Assembly: GCA_948567375.1 (NCBI GenBank)
Contig: OX419758.1
Coordinates: forward strand, 29,889,001 to 29,953,000
DNA: 64,000 nucleotides
Direction: 5' to 3'
Source of the DNA: Lunularia cruciata
Taxonomy: Eukaryota; Streptophyta; Marchantiopsida; Lunulariales; Lunulariaceae
Part shown: positions 10,101-21,569 of the stretch, piece after piece
Layout of the letters: every line of letters starts with the position of its first letter
How positions within the stretch are numbered: position 1 is the stretch's first letter
Notes under the pieces: model-generated
Told to the model about the DNA's origin: nothing
Databases searched by the model: none
What the model saw: the letters and a program-made list of their open reading frames with translations, nothing else
Program-made: the position numbers and the translations under genes

Positions 10101-11460
10101 TAGTGAGGGGCAAAGATAGGAAAAATTTTGGTTTTCTTTGGCAAGGATGTAGAAGATACACAGGCTTTTTTGAGAGACTTCAAGAGAGCTTGCATTGAAA
10201 ATAATGAAAGAAGGAAAAATGAGTAGGCCTCATATTTCAAGATTTCTTTGAGGATGCAGCACTCACATGGTCTGGGTCAAAATACCAAAAGAAAGAGAGG
10301 AGAGATGGACAAAAAGAGTATTGGGAGAGTTTGTTTTAAGCACTCATTGGGAAATTTCTTCCAAATGAGAGTCGTGAGAGATTCATGAGTGAGATTACCT
10401 ATCTCAAACAAGGAGATGGAGAGAAAATGAGAGTCTATGTAGAAAGAGTGGAGAAGTTACAGTCTAGGTTTTGCATATTGTTGAGGAAGAATGGGGATGA
10501 TGTGGAGGCTAGTATGATTGACATAGAAGCTATGCTCACCAAGACTTTTGCAAAAGGGTTGAGACCTTAGATTAGAAGTAAGGTGAGATACGAGAAACCT
10601 TCTTCCAAGGTTGAAGCTATCAAGATTGCAATATGCATGGAGGAGAGTTTGGAAGGAAATGAGAGTGGTTTGATGGTGAAGGAGGCTGTGCATCCTCCTC
10701 AAGGCTAAAAGTATGGTGGGACTTCTAATACTCTGGTAGTAAGGGTTGCACCACAAGTAGTAGTTTCTCCGGTTCTTGCATCCATCAAAAAATCCGCTTC
10801 AAATTATCACAAAACAACTTGCAAATCTCCAAATCAATGTAGTGCAACTATGGGAAAAGAGGAAGGTGGATCAAATTGTAGAGAAAGGGCATAGGAGTTA
10901 TGGAAACTATTCACATAGAGGAGGCCAACCAATTAACAATTTATATGATAAAAAAATATTTTGGTTGTGGAGGAAGAGGTCTCATCCAAAGGAATTGCCC
11001 AAATTCCACTTACCATGGAAGAAGTGGTTGTGAGGGAGCCAATAGAGGAAAAGAGGAGGAAGTGAAACCCAAGTGGCTCCTAATGCAAACAAAGGTAAGA
11101 AGATAGCATCCATAGATGTGGTTGAGACCAAATATGAAAAAGGAAGGTGCTCAAACTGCAAAGGTCTTAATTTGGATGTTTTGGCACAAGAAAAGAAGAG
11201 AGCTCTTTTTGCAAAGTATGTACACTCTTCTCAAGGATTTATTCCTAGCAAGGATTCTCCTATGTCTGCTAGGAGCACTTGCACTAGATCCTCAACACCA
11301 TCAATAAAGATTCCAAAGAAGAAGTTGGAGATAGAGTATTTCTTGATCTCAAAGCAACAATGGAACTACAATATTATGGAGGATGTTAGTAGTCACAAAG
11401 CTAACATCATCGTGGGTCAACTGATTGCTTTAAATTCTACTTTGAGAAATGAAACTTAGA
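10101..11460 (+). pseudogene. A2 Gag
   Basis: Broken frames give family A Gag: 'VFFGKDVEDTQAFLRDFKRA' near 10130-10190, 'MSEITYLKQGDGEKMRVYVE' at 10385, a capsid C-terminal part, and a knuckle at about 10960-11000 reading CGCGGRGLIQRNC-like. In A3 this is CFGCGGRGHIQRNC, so the zinc-binding His has become Leu in A2. A Ser/Thr/Lys-rich tail with 'STCTRSSTPSIKIPKKKLEI' follows. At least five stops or frame changes are present. Confidence 0.8.
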
Positions 11461-12170
11461 GTTGGTTTAAGTTCTAAAAGGAGCAAGAGGAAGAAGAAGG
11501 CAAAAGCTTTAGTATCAATGAGGGTGATGGATGCCAAACCAGCACCATGGGAGCCTTGTGAATATACCTCCAAGATTGATGTGAGAGTGAATGGTCACAA
11601 CATCAAGGATGCACTTGTGGATAGAGGATCTATAGTGAATGCCATGTTTGAGAGGTTGATGAAGAAGTTGGGTATGATACCCTCTAGAACTTCAACATTT
11701 GTGATGAGCATAGCAAACAAGCAACAAGTTTAACCAATAAGTGTGATGAATAAGGTGGTAGTTTCAATTATAAGGGTTCAAAATCTCATGATTTTCCAAG
11801 TTTGGGAGTGTTCAAGCTACAATTTGCTTCTTGGGAGGCCACAACTGATCAATGGCACAAAGAGTACTTGAGGATTGGGCCATCAAACCATAGAGTTACA
11901 ATTTCTGTGACTAACACCACCAACACTTCCCATCCAGATACACCATCTTTTGATCATTGGGAATCAGATTTAGAAGAAGGAGCTTCAAGTGTGGATAGAG
12001 CATGGAGGAAGAGACTTCCACATAAGAGTTTGAATCTAAGTCTGATTTAGATGTATATCTTTTGTGTGTTATGGATTTTGCACCTAAACCAAAGATTTTA
12101 AAGGACCCAAATAAATCACCATTAACACTTGAGGAGATAGAGAAGAGTTTATCTATACTCAAGTATGGTC
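11461..12170 (+). pseudogene. A2 aspartic protease region
   Basis: The frame starting near 11449 contains 'SKIDVRVNGHNIKDALVDRG' and 'MFERLMKKLGMIPSRTSTF'. The active-site triad is D-R-G here, against D-G-G in A1, A3 and A4, so this copy has lost even the family form. The acidic linker (FDHWESDLEEGASSVD) follows in the frame at 11802-12050. Stops separate it from RT. Confidence 0.75.
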
Positions 12171-12960
12171 CAAATGTTACCAAGGAGTAGAAGGTGAGAT
12201 TTGAGTAGATTTTCCACAAGTTCATCCATGCATTTGCTTTTAGTTACAAGGATCTAAAGGAAGTCACCTTGGAGAAGTACAAGACAGAGGTGGAGTCAAA
12301 TGCAAGACCAGTCCACCAAAAGCAATGTTGCATTAGCCCACCAATAAATTTGGTTGTGAAGGAGGAGATTGATAAACTCAAGGAGGCTGGATTTATCTTT
12401 GAGATGGAGAATCCAAAATGGGTGTATCCAATTGTGATTATGAAGAAAAAAAATGGTAAGCTATGTGTGGATTACAAGAAGCTCAATGTTGATACTAAGA
12501 AGGACTATTACCCTTTTCTATTTATTGATGAGATCTTGGAGGAGGTTGCAAGTCATGAGAGGTAAAATTTTAGAGATGTTTATGATGGATATAACCAAAT
12601 CAAGATTTTCCAAAGCATCAAAAACTCACCATATTCACCACACCTTGGAAGACTTATTCTTTCAAGATCATTCCTTTTGGGCTTTGCATGCTCAGCCACA
12701 TTCCAATTGTTAATGAACAAGGTGTTTGAAGCTTTCATTGGGAAATTTGTGAGAGACTTCATTGATGACTTTTGTGTCTATGGGAGCAAGGAGGAAAACT
12801 TTGAGCATCTAATGAAGATCTTGCAATGTTTGGATGAAGCAAATGCATCACCCAACCACCCAAAGAAGTGCATTTTTGGTATGAAGAAGGTTTACCTTTG
12901 GGGCACACCATTTCCAAGGATGGAATAGCAAGTTGATCCTAAGAAGGTGAGGAAAATCTT
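12171..12960 (+). pseudogene. A2 reverse transcriptase
   Basis: Recognised segments are 'LVVKEEIDKLKEAGFIFEME' (near 12350), 'IMKKKNGKLCVDYKKLNVDT', a frame-shifted palm, and 'FVRDFIDDFCVYGSKEENFE' at about 12750-12805 with the FIDD active site intact. The thumb follows and is broken near 12920. The first catalytic Asp region is lost to frame shifts near 12570-12620. Confidence 0.85.
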
Positions 12961-13829
12961 AGACCTTCTATTTCTTTCAAGCTAGAAAGTAATGCCAATT
13001 CTTGGGGATAGTTAGGTACTATAGGAGGTTCATCTTCTCATTTCCCAAAAAGGCTTATGAATTGACCATCTACATGAAGAAGGGTGTAGAATACATGGTG
13101 ATTTTGGAGGACAAGGAGGCTCTCAAAGCTTTTGAGGAGCTCAATCAATCCTTGTTGTGGCTCCAATTCTTGCTAAACTTGATTTGAGTAAGCCTCTCAT
13201 CCTCTATATTAATGCTTCCAATGTATATGTAGGATGCACTCTTAGTCAATTAGACCAAGACGGTCATGATCATCCAATAGCTTATGGGTGTAGACAGATG
13301 GTTTCAACAAAAAAGAGCTACTCAATCATAGAGAGAAGGATTGGTAGTGATCTTTGGTCTTAAGAAGTTTAGACACTACTTGATTAGAGTGAAAACTACC
13401 ATTATCAAGGATCACAAGGCTTTGAAGTACATTTCAACAAGCCTAATGTGGAAGGAAGGCTAGATGCAGATGATACTCTTTTCTGAGTATGATTGCATCA
13501 TTGAAGATAGGCTAGGGAAGAAACATACAAATGTTTATTTGTTATCTAGGGCCTATGATCATAATAGCGTTGAACCAATGGATGATTCCTTTCCAGATGA
13601 GGAGCTCATGATAATCTCAATCACTCAAGGAGTTCAAATGGAGTACAAGGAGATTGTGGACTTTGTTACAAGAGGTAACTATCCTAAAAGGATGCATGTT
13701 AAGGAGAAGGCACTTGCAACAAGATTTAGACCTTACATGATAGTGGAGGATATTCTTTTTTACCAAGGAGAAGATGGTCTACTTCAAAGAGAAATGGGTA
13801 AGGACAAGTCTATATTATTCATATAGGAG
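12961..13829 (+). pseudogene. A2 RNase H and RT-IN linker
   Basis: Frames give 'VRYYRRFIFSFPKKAYELTI', then 'LSKPLILYINASNVYVGCTL' (the RNase H first strand; the usual catalytic Asp of 'YTDAS' is Asn here), 'DHPIAYGCRQMVSTKKSYS', and the linker 'DFVTRGNYPKRMHVKEKALA' to 13826. This matches A3 40640-41580. Frame breaks occur near 13360 and 13440. Confidence 0.75.
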
Positions 13830-14645
13830 TTCTATGAAGGTTTAGTATGTGGAAGGATACTTTGCAAGAAAGGTGACTACTTTCAAGATTCTAAATTCAA
13901 GTTAGTATTGGAGGGGGGTTTTCAAGGATTGTCTTGATTATTACAAAACTTATAATGTTTTTCAAGCTTTTGCTGGGGAGTCTTCTTCCACTCCCTTCTC
14001 TTAGATCAATCCCATTACTATGACCTTTCGAGAAGTGGAGTATTTACTTTGTAGGTCCTCTCAATAGAACCCCATTGGTGCATTGTGGTAGTGATTGATT
14101 ACCTTATCAAGTGGGTTGAGGCTAGAACATTGAGGGACAAGAATGAAGATGAAGGTGTCAGATTTCTTTATGAATGCATTATCACTAGGTCTTGGTGCCC
14201 TTTGAAGTTTATTTTTGATAGAGGAGGAGAGTTTACAAAGAGCATCACTACAACCATACTACAACATTTCTTTATCAAACATAGAGTAACTACATTTTAT
14301 AAGCCAAACTCCAACGGCTTGGTAGAGAGAACCAATCAGACCTTGTGCATGATGTTGGCCAAAGATGCAAAAGTAGAGGAGGCTAAACATCATTGGGACA
14401 AGTGGATTCATAAGGTTTTGTGGGAGTATAGGGCAACCATGAAGACTTCCACCAACTATTCTCTATTTCATTTGGTATATGGTATTGAGTCTACCTTACC
14501 TATTCACTTTGATTTTCTTGCCTTCCAAAGCATTCATAGGAGATTGAAGAAAGCAAAAGGAGATGATGCAAAGAAGACAAAGAAGAATCAACTCATGGAA
14601 TTGGAGGAGGCAAGAGCAATTGCTATGGTTTGAGTGGAGCAAGCT
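13830..14645 (+). pseudogene. A2 integrase
   Basis: The zinc domain (13830-14000) is heavily broken. The core is open at 14085-14633: 'VVIDYLIKWVEARTLRDKNE', 'RFLYECIITRSWCPLKFIFD' with the second catalytic Asp in FDRGGEF, and 'NSNGLVERTNQTLCMMLAKD' with the catalytic Glu in LVERTN. The first Asp lies upstream in a broken frame. The C-terminal basic and GPF parts run on in shifted frames to about 14900. This copy keeps the Glu that A3 has lost. Confidence 0.85.
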
Positions 14646-14962
14646 CAAAGGAAAAAAAGGAGAGCCATGACAAGAGGTAAGGTAAAAAGAAGGTGGAGCA
14701 CTTCAAAGAAGGTGATTTGGTAATGTTGTTTGATTACATTTGATTCAAGAGAATGCACAAATAGTTCATGCCCAAGTAATTTGGACCTCCCATAGTGGAG
14801 AAGGTGTGAGGCAATTCCACTTATAATCTCAAGGAGTTGGGAAGAAGACACTTTGATAAGATTAACCATGATAAGTTGAAGATGTATCATAGAAGGTAGA
14901 GAGAACTTCACTTTGAGGACAACGTGAAATCTTAATGGGAGGGAGGGAAGGAGCAAGGGGTA
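14646..14962 (+). other. A2 integrase C-terminus remnants and polypurine tract
   Basis: Broken frames match the GPF/KMYHRR end of A4's integrase. The last bases before the LTR form a purine-rich run (gggagggagggaaggagcaa then ggggtaaa), the expected plus-strand priming tract. Confidence 0.65.
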
Positions 14963-15655
14963 AATGTAACACCCATTTGTGCATATGTGTGGTATTGTGA
15001 TGTTTAGTTTGGTATCACAAGTACTTGAGAGATATTATTTATATGTAGATAAAGGATGGTTCTACATTTGTCATGATCAGCTAAAGTTAGTCATAACTAA
15101 GATAGAGGGAGATATTACTTTAGAAGAACTAGAAAATATGATAAATTCTATTTTGGATTCTAGTGTATTGACTTGATATTATTCTTAGGTGTTTGGCTTT
15201 GAGGAAAGAGTTGGGAACTCTCGGATACACAAGCCTTTTTGCTTTAGATTCTTCTCTAGTCCAAGGATAGCACATGTAAAGGAATCTTTGACTTAATGGT
15301 TGGATCAAGATAAGACCATATGCTAAGAGGAATATTCTCATGAGTATGGATATTGCTTTAGACTTTTGATTTTATTTTGACTTTTAGCCCAATAACTTGA
15401 GTTATGCGAGTAATCAAAAACTTTGGTGCGTAACTATTTTACAAGTATATAAACTAGGGATGAGGAGGCACTCATCATCCTTTCATTTGCAACTATCTCT
15501 CTTTCATTGAATTTTCTAGTGAGCAATGGTTTAAGTCTAGCATTGTTAGCCTTGGAGGAGTATGATGGAGTTGGTTTCTTACCTTCTTAGTCCATGGTGC
15601 ACTACTGTAATAGCCATCAAAGGTTCATCCTAAGTGAGAAATAGGTAGACTCACA
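14963..15655 (+). repeat. A2 3' LTR
   Basis: The LTR starts TGTAACACCC and ends GACTCACA; length is about 693 bp. It has the same boxes as A3: 'tattattcttaggtgtttgg', 'cacaagtatataaactaggg', 'atggtgcactactgtaatag'. Its last ~75 bases are duplicated downstream. Confidence 0.9.
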
Positions 15656-15774
15656 TGCCAAAGGTCTCTTTTCAAGACAAAGGTCTCCATAGTCTTCCTT
15701 GCCTGCTTAGTCCATGGTGCACTACCATATAGCCATCAAAGGTTCATCCTAAGTGAGAGATAGGCAGACTCACA
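15656..15774 (+). repeat. 119-bp duplication of LTR tail plus flank
   Basis: After the LTR end comes 'tgccaaaggtctcttttcaa', then a second copy of the LTR tail ('cttagtccatggtgcactac' ... 'gactcaca'), then 'ggccaaaggtctcttttcaa' again. The unit therefore spans the junction between LTR and flanking DNA and was doubled after insertion. Confidence 0.8.
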
Positions 15775-17010
15775 GGCCAAAGGTCTCTTTTCAAGACAAA
15801 GGTCTCCCTAGGCAAAAGGTTTCCTTGATTGAAAGCTTTTTTTGTAGAAGAGTTGATTCCTAATTTTTTGCTACTAGTCTTCCCATGGCATATTCCTTCC
15901 ACATCATCTTTCCCTTGAAGGATGCAGTTTCCCTCAAGGTGGAAAACAAACAAGAATAAACCTTCCTTCTTCTTTGTTGATAAGCTATTTCTTCATCTTC
16001 ATGAGTAAACTAAGTAATTTGAAAGAAAAGGTGTACTCTGGAAAGAAGTAGGGTGTCACATCAATAAGGACATGGGTGTGCTATGTATATGTTTATAAAG
16101 ACTATTGGAGTTGTGATACCATTGGAGTCACGCATCATCATGGTAGGAGATCATCCTAGTCAAGCATCATTGTGATGGAAGACTATCCAAGTTTTGATAC
16201 AATCATAGTCAAGAATCAATATGGTGGGAAGGAGTTGGCATCATCTTGGTGGTACACTATCATCAGAGTGGGATGCAATGTACTTGATCTATTGTATAGG
16301 CTTATAGGTGTAGTGATACTTGTGTATAATAGGACAATTTTGACAATGACTCATCATCAAGACCATTTTCCTGATGTTGAGTTGGAGTAAACAACAAGCA
16401 AAGTGTACACAAGGAGCACCACCATGAAAGTTGTGCCATCATAGCCTTTAATTAAGGTGATAATGGAAGTACATTAAGTTTGAGCACTGATTGGAGTAGA
16501 ACTAATGAAGGGATCTTGATAGCACATGGCCATTAGATTCACCCCATCATCACGTAGTAGGAGTACAAAAGGAGTAGCCCCAAAGCAATTCAGGTTCAGA
16601 CCTTAATCTTTTCATCCAATTTCATGTTTACTTAGTCTATGTGTTTGTGTGCCCATGAATTGGGTTTTGTCATTGATGTAGATGCATGAGGACCTCTCAA
16701 TCATCAAAGTGTCAATATGAATGCTATGTATATTTTGTGATGGCTTGATTGAGTAGTGGTGAGGAGCTCAAAGTAGGAACATAGGAGTTGGGGTAAAAAT
16801 GTGTAATTGAACCTAACCAAGGAGTTGGATTCCTAAAGTTCCAAAGGCTTGGGGTGGTATGTTGAAGAATCAAAGACGACTAGAAGTATTATGAAGTACC
16901 ACATATAACAACAATAATTCTAGCGGGTCACAAACATACATTGTCATTGGGGGTGATGCCTTCAAGGAAGGATAGAACATTATCCCAAGGATTGTAGTAT
17001 GTAAAGCATA
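15775..17010. other. Family P leader remnant, then unassigned sequence
   Basis: The first ~250 bases (GCCAAAGGTCTC boxes) continue the P4 leader interrupted by A2. From about 16060 to 16260 there are loose ~45-55-bp repeats built on 'gtgataccattggagtc' and 'tagtcaagcatcatt'. From 16270 to 17010 I recognise nothing; short open frames show no family signature. Confidence 0.4.
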
Positions 17011-17488
17011 GGTCTGTGAGCCGGCCTGTCTCTCACTCAAGATGAACCTTTGATGACTATTATAGTAGCGCACTATGGACTAAGAAGGCAAAGAACCCCA
17101 ACTCCATCATACTCTTCCAAGGCTAACACCCCAAGACTCAAGCCATTGCTCACTAGAGAACTTGATGAGAGAGAGATAGTTGCAAATGAAAGGATGATGA
17201 GTATCTTCTCACCCCTTGTTTATATACTTGTGAAATAGTTACACACTAAAGTTACTATTTACCATAGTAACTCAAGTTACTAGGCTAAAAGTCAAGTAAA
17301 GTCAAAAATTATAAAGGAATATCCATCTACATAGGCATATTCCACTAACTATGTGATCTTATCATGTGATGTTATCAACCACTAAGTCAAATATTCCTTC
17401 ACATGGGCTATCCTTGGACTATAGAAGAATCCAAAACAAAAAGGCTTGCGGGCCCAAGAGTTCTCAACTCTTTTTTCAAAGCCAAACT
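17011..17488 (-). repeat. Family A LTR fragment
   Basis: The complement of a family A LTR 3' end begins at 17011 (TGTGAGCCGGCC) and continues through the 'cttgtgaaatagttacac' box. It breaks off at about 17488 inside 'caaagccaaac', missing the first ~200 bases of the LTR. No primer site lies on the left, so this was a 3' or solo LTR. The break joins family P sequence. Confidence 0.8.
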
Positions 17489-19480
17489 AAGAGATTGTGA
17501 CACTTTCTCTTCAATCCTAGTCATTTCTAACCCGTATCCTCAAGGGAAAAACATGTTCTTATCATTTATACTATTAGTGTAGCAACACTAGGTTCTCACA
17601 TTGCTCCATTTGCATGAGGATATTTGTCTTCTTTGACTTGAAGCTAGCCCAAATAACTTGTAATTTGGCCATTACATCTTTTTGGATTTCAACTCAATCA
17701 GCCATCTTCTCCTCTTCCTTCTTCTTGAGCTCATCTTATAGATCCTTGAACTGCATGACTACCTTGGTGCAGTAACTAACTGTAGTGATTGCACGTACAT
17801 GGACTGCATCAAATTCACTTTGGATGTTGGCCACCTCCTCAACCCACACTTCTAGCTACTCTTCAAAATTGCACTGCCACTAACTATGCTTGAGAAGAAG
17901 ATCCTTCTTCTCTTGGTTAAGAAGGATATCTTTATCGTTCTTTTGGAGATCTTCTTTGTACTTCTTCCTGGCAAGTTCTCCTTCTTCCTTCAAGCGAGAG
18001 ACCTCGTGCACTAGTTCATTGCTTTGCTTCCCTTTGTTGATGTATAAGGTATTGATCCTAGTCAACTCCTGTTGATCCTTCACTTTCTACTTATAAGTGC
18101 CATGCATTGTCCTATGGAGGCTCCCAATAAGCATAAAAAAATCTGTAATATCCCCATATAATTCTTCATAAAGCAAGGGAATCTACTCTACCATCTCCAG
18201 CATTGATCCCATGGTATGGATAACTAGCCTAGAGATGGGTACCCTCTTGATTTGCTGCACCCATCCCTACTTGGTTTGTCTTTCTCTTCCTACCCTTGTT
18301 GTATCATCCTTCTTGATCTTGATGAAGAGTGTTGGTTCTTTGTCCTCTTGCACTCCTTTGTGGTCATCCACCAAGTCTTTGGCCTTGGGCATCTCTTTGT
18401 CTTGGACCTTGTCCTCATCTTGGACCTTGTCCTCATCTTGGACAGATCCTTTGGCCCCAATCACTTCTTTGACATCAAGCACTCCCTTTGGTCTTGAGTA
18501 TTCCTTACGCGTGGAGTTTCCTTTCCCATTTTTTCTTTGAGCTAGAAGGTGTTTGTGTGCTCTCCTTCTTCTATGGTGCCTGATTTCCTTGCTTAACCAT
18601 AATTTTCTCCTTGTGCAGGTTTTTTGCCTTTGGCCTAGAAATTCTCTTTGTCTTTCTCTATCACTTGGGCCATTGCTATAAGGGTGGATTTAACATTGAA
18701 TCTTTTGTCATCCTTCTCCTACCAATCCAAAGATATGATGATTAGAGAGAAGTAATCCGTGCTGTTGGTGCCAAAGTTCTTATCACACTCATCAAAATCC
18801 TCCTTTTTGGTATAATCTTCAATGAGTTGGGTCTTCTTTGCATTCTTGGCCTTCTTCTTTGGCCTGACACATGCTATCTTCCTCTTCTTCTTGTAGCCCA
18901 AAGTATTGTGGGCCTCCTCTACTGGGACAATCACCCCAAACTGGTGAATTTAGCATCAATGAGCTTGTTCTTCTTGTACATCACCATTTCATCCTGATGG
19001 TTGGAGAAGTACCCATTGGGGAATTAATGCGTTGGGAACTTCTTTGGCTCCAAATTTAGCACATTCATTCCTATGTAGAAGTGTATGACAAAGTGAGCTA
19101 AGTGAGTTACTCCTCTATCCATTTTCATACAAATAGTTCCATGATGCATCTATAGAAGATCTACACCCAATTTATTGGCCTTTCTTTATATAGATACTCC
19201 AAGAAAATGGCCTGACTATCATTTAGGTCTGTTGTTTGTTTTGACTTTAACATTTTCATTGTTGCTTCCATGATGACTCTTTAGGTATGATCCTTGTAGC
19301 CTCACAACTGCCATCTGTTGTTTGTCTTCACATACTTGAATGAGGCATTCAATCCTGCCTCCATACTCTCATCTAGGTGATTCCATTGGGTGTCTACGGT
19401 CATCGCCTCTGAAATACATCTTGCTAATTTTCCTCCGTCCCAAGTGTTTGGCTTCTTTAGCATTCCTACCTCTTGATAGT
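17489..19480 (-). pseudogene. Family P copy P2: middle domain plus coiled coil
   Basis: Minus-strand frames carry the family P middle domain near 19030-19260: KSKQTT (19231-19248), 'SQAIFLEYLYKERPINWV', 'HFVIHFYIGMNVL'. It is followed by lysine-rich 'GYKKKRKIACVRPKKKAKNA' (18719-18934), a DEDKVQ repeat (18267-18482), and a coiled coil with 'NELVHEVSRLKEEGELARKK' (17880-18083). The order matches P1. Frames are broken several times. It has no recognised enzyme domain. It lies directly beside P3 in the same orientation. Confidence 0.5.
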
Positions 19481-20640
19481 GTACTCCATGCAGTTTGAGA
19501 ACTTATCATGACTCTTTGGGACTTCTTGGTTGGAGTAGATTGAACTTCTTATCCTCCTTTATCCTCCTTGTCTCCTTGCAAAGAGATGATTATTATGGTG
19601 AAGGACTCCTCACAAGCTGTAGGCATGATAGCTTCTTGATGTCTAGTGTTATTCTACTCTTCTTCCTTCTTTCTCTAGGGATGGGCTCAACTTTGTCTTT
19701 GGTTGACTCCTTGCTCACTTGAGACTTTTGTGCTTTTTCTTGGCCTTGGCCTTTAGCTTGGCAAGAAAAATATTCCTCTTCTACTCAAAATCCAAGGTGT
19801 TGTGGGCCTCTTCCACCCGGATTAATTTCCAATTTTTTGAAAATGCTTTGTCTATGAGATTGTACTTTTTCTACATCACCTTGAAATCCTTGTGAGGTTC
19901 AAGGTAACCTACAAGAAATTAAAGATCAAACTATTTCTCCTTCTCCTCTAGTATTAAAAGCTCCATTCCTAGGTAAAAGTGAGCTGCAAAAGAGGAGAGA
20001 TGAGTTACTCCTTTTTTGTTCATGTACCCTCACATCTCTTGCATTCTTTTCCAAAACATCTCTGCTCAATTAACATGCCTTCCTTTGTACACATACTTGA
20101 AGAAAATTGTTTGACTATTATTGATAAAGGTAGTCTTCTTGGACTTGAAAAGCTTCATCATTGCTTTGTCAAGGGCTCGTAAAGCAGGATCATTGTAGGA
20201 TTGGACTGACCATCACTATTTGTCTTGGGTCTAACAAAGGTTACCTCAAGTCTGGCTTCCATATCCTGATTGGGCCTACTCCACTGAGTATCAAGGGTTA
20301 TGGCATCTTGGGGTAGATCTCCTCTATCTAGGCAAAGATATTTCCTCTCAAACTTTCCATTCTTTAATCTAGATTACCTTTATCCCGGATAAAATGTTGT
20401 GGTCCTTAGCTTCCCAATTCCACAACAAAAATTCAAGTTTCTTATTTCAAAGCAATTCTACTCTGAAATACAATGGCCACTTAACTAGCCCAAGAGACTT
20501 GAGAATTATCTATGGTATCCTCCTATGACGCTTAGGCGCCAAGGCCATAACTTTCCCCTTCATCTCTAATATGGGAATTCACTCACAAGAACATGCTCTC
20601 TCCCTGTAAGTCTAACTTCTTACTAGTTTTAGATGGGGAG
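19481..20640 (-). pseudogene. Family P copy P3: N-terminus and middle domain, C-terminus missing
   Basis: Read on the minus strand: start-like MKGKVMALAPKRHRR near 20570, 'LEFLLWNWEAKDHNIL', 'DAITLDTQWSRPNQDMEARL' (P2 has 'EAMTVDTQWNHLDESMEAGL'), KSKKTT (20129-20146), 'NSQTIFFKYVYKGRHVN', 'FAAHFYLGMELLILEEKE'. It then becomes a Lys-rich stretch and runs into the N-terminal part of P2. It lacks the coiled coil. Stops are present. Confidence 0.5.
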
Positions 20641-21569
20641 AGGTCTCCGTTGGCTAAAGATTTCACTGGTCTGATTTGGAAAAGTAAAAAGTGGCTAGTC
20701 TGAACTAGGTATTATAGTGTTTGCTCAACCCGTTACAACCCAGGTAGGTGCGCTCCGGGTGAGCTGTCATGACCCACACATGTGAATACTTTGGTACATG
20801 AAATGGTTATTAACTCCAATTCTTGATCTTGGTCTGAGGGCACCACATCCATGTCATCGGGATCCACTTGAAATGACTGAATTCATGCTGAATGTATCCC
20901 GTGTGTAATGGGTCTCAGGCAGTTGGTCTTTGAAGGCCAAAGGTTGATGACACCAAAGGGTTAGGAGGCCGAAGGTACTTTAAGCCAAAGGTCCCCTTCG
21001 CTGAAAGTTTGTCTGGCCGAGAACCTTAGTCCTCAAAATCCCTCAATGGCAACTCTTTTACTTGTATGATCACTCCTGACCTCTTCATGTTGCTTTTCTC
21101 CTTATTCCTCTTCTCTTGCTTGATATGATTTCTTACTTGACCGAAGGTAACAGGTATAAAACCTTCAACCATCCTTGCGGCTAACTCCTATAATTTTACG
21201 AAAACTACCAAAAATTAAATCAAATTGTGGACTAAACTGAAACTCCTTCTTTTTTACAAAATCTATTATAACTTAAGTTAAATTGTGGACTATGCAAAAG
21301 TGTGGACCTTCACATTTCTACTGAGTCACGCAGACATAGAATAATGATTCCCTTGTCTAGATGATGGTCGAACGTATTGCATATGAGAGATACCGGTTCC
21401 ATCCCAATAGTGCGCTCGAAGACAATACACATGACGCATTCGATGTTCCAAGAACTACTCCATCGTCATCATAATCCAAGCAGTAGGTAATCCTTGGCGG
21501 ACGTGATCTGGTTCAGAGCATATTTGTGAGTTCCATGTTGTTTACCATCACGTGTGAAAAGATGTTAAA
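20641..21569. other. P3 leader, then unassigned sequence before the GDSL remnant
   Basis: 20940-21000 holds 'gaaggccaaaggttgatg' and 'gccgaaggtac' boxes like the P4 leader. From 21040 to 21350 I see only AT-rich sequence with two 'aattgtggacta' repeats. The GDSL-bearing first exon expected upstream of 21570 was not found; a weak 'GRTYC' near 21368 is not enough to call it. Confidence 0.4.

Larger units (their letters stand above)
7122..15774 (+). mobile_element. Ty3/gypsy element A2 (family A), complete in outline, degraded
   Basis: Both LTRs are present: 5' LTR 7122-8574 (with B3 inside) and 3' LTR 14963-15655, followed by a duplicated LTR tail to 15774. The flanks share GGCC (7118-7121 and 15775-15778). 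Joining them restores a run of 'ggccaaaggt' boxes, as at 20940-21000, so the target was family P leader. Internal order is primer site, pre-gag region, gag, PR, RT, RNaseH, IN, purine tract. All frames carry stops and shifts. It is clearly older than A3 judging by the amount of decay. Confidence 0.85.

Noticed and set aside
18399-18450. Short 18-base repeat 'gaccttgtcctcatcttg' as a CRISPR or satellite seed
   Set aside because: It is a two-unit repeat within the P2 coding sequence (DEDKVQ), with no spacers.
21360-21500. Possible first exon of the GDSL gene ('GRTYC' string)
   Set aside because: Only five residues match, a stop follows at once, and no GDS(L) motif is nearby.
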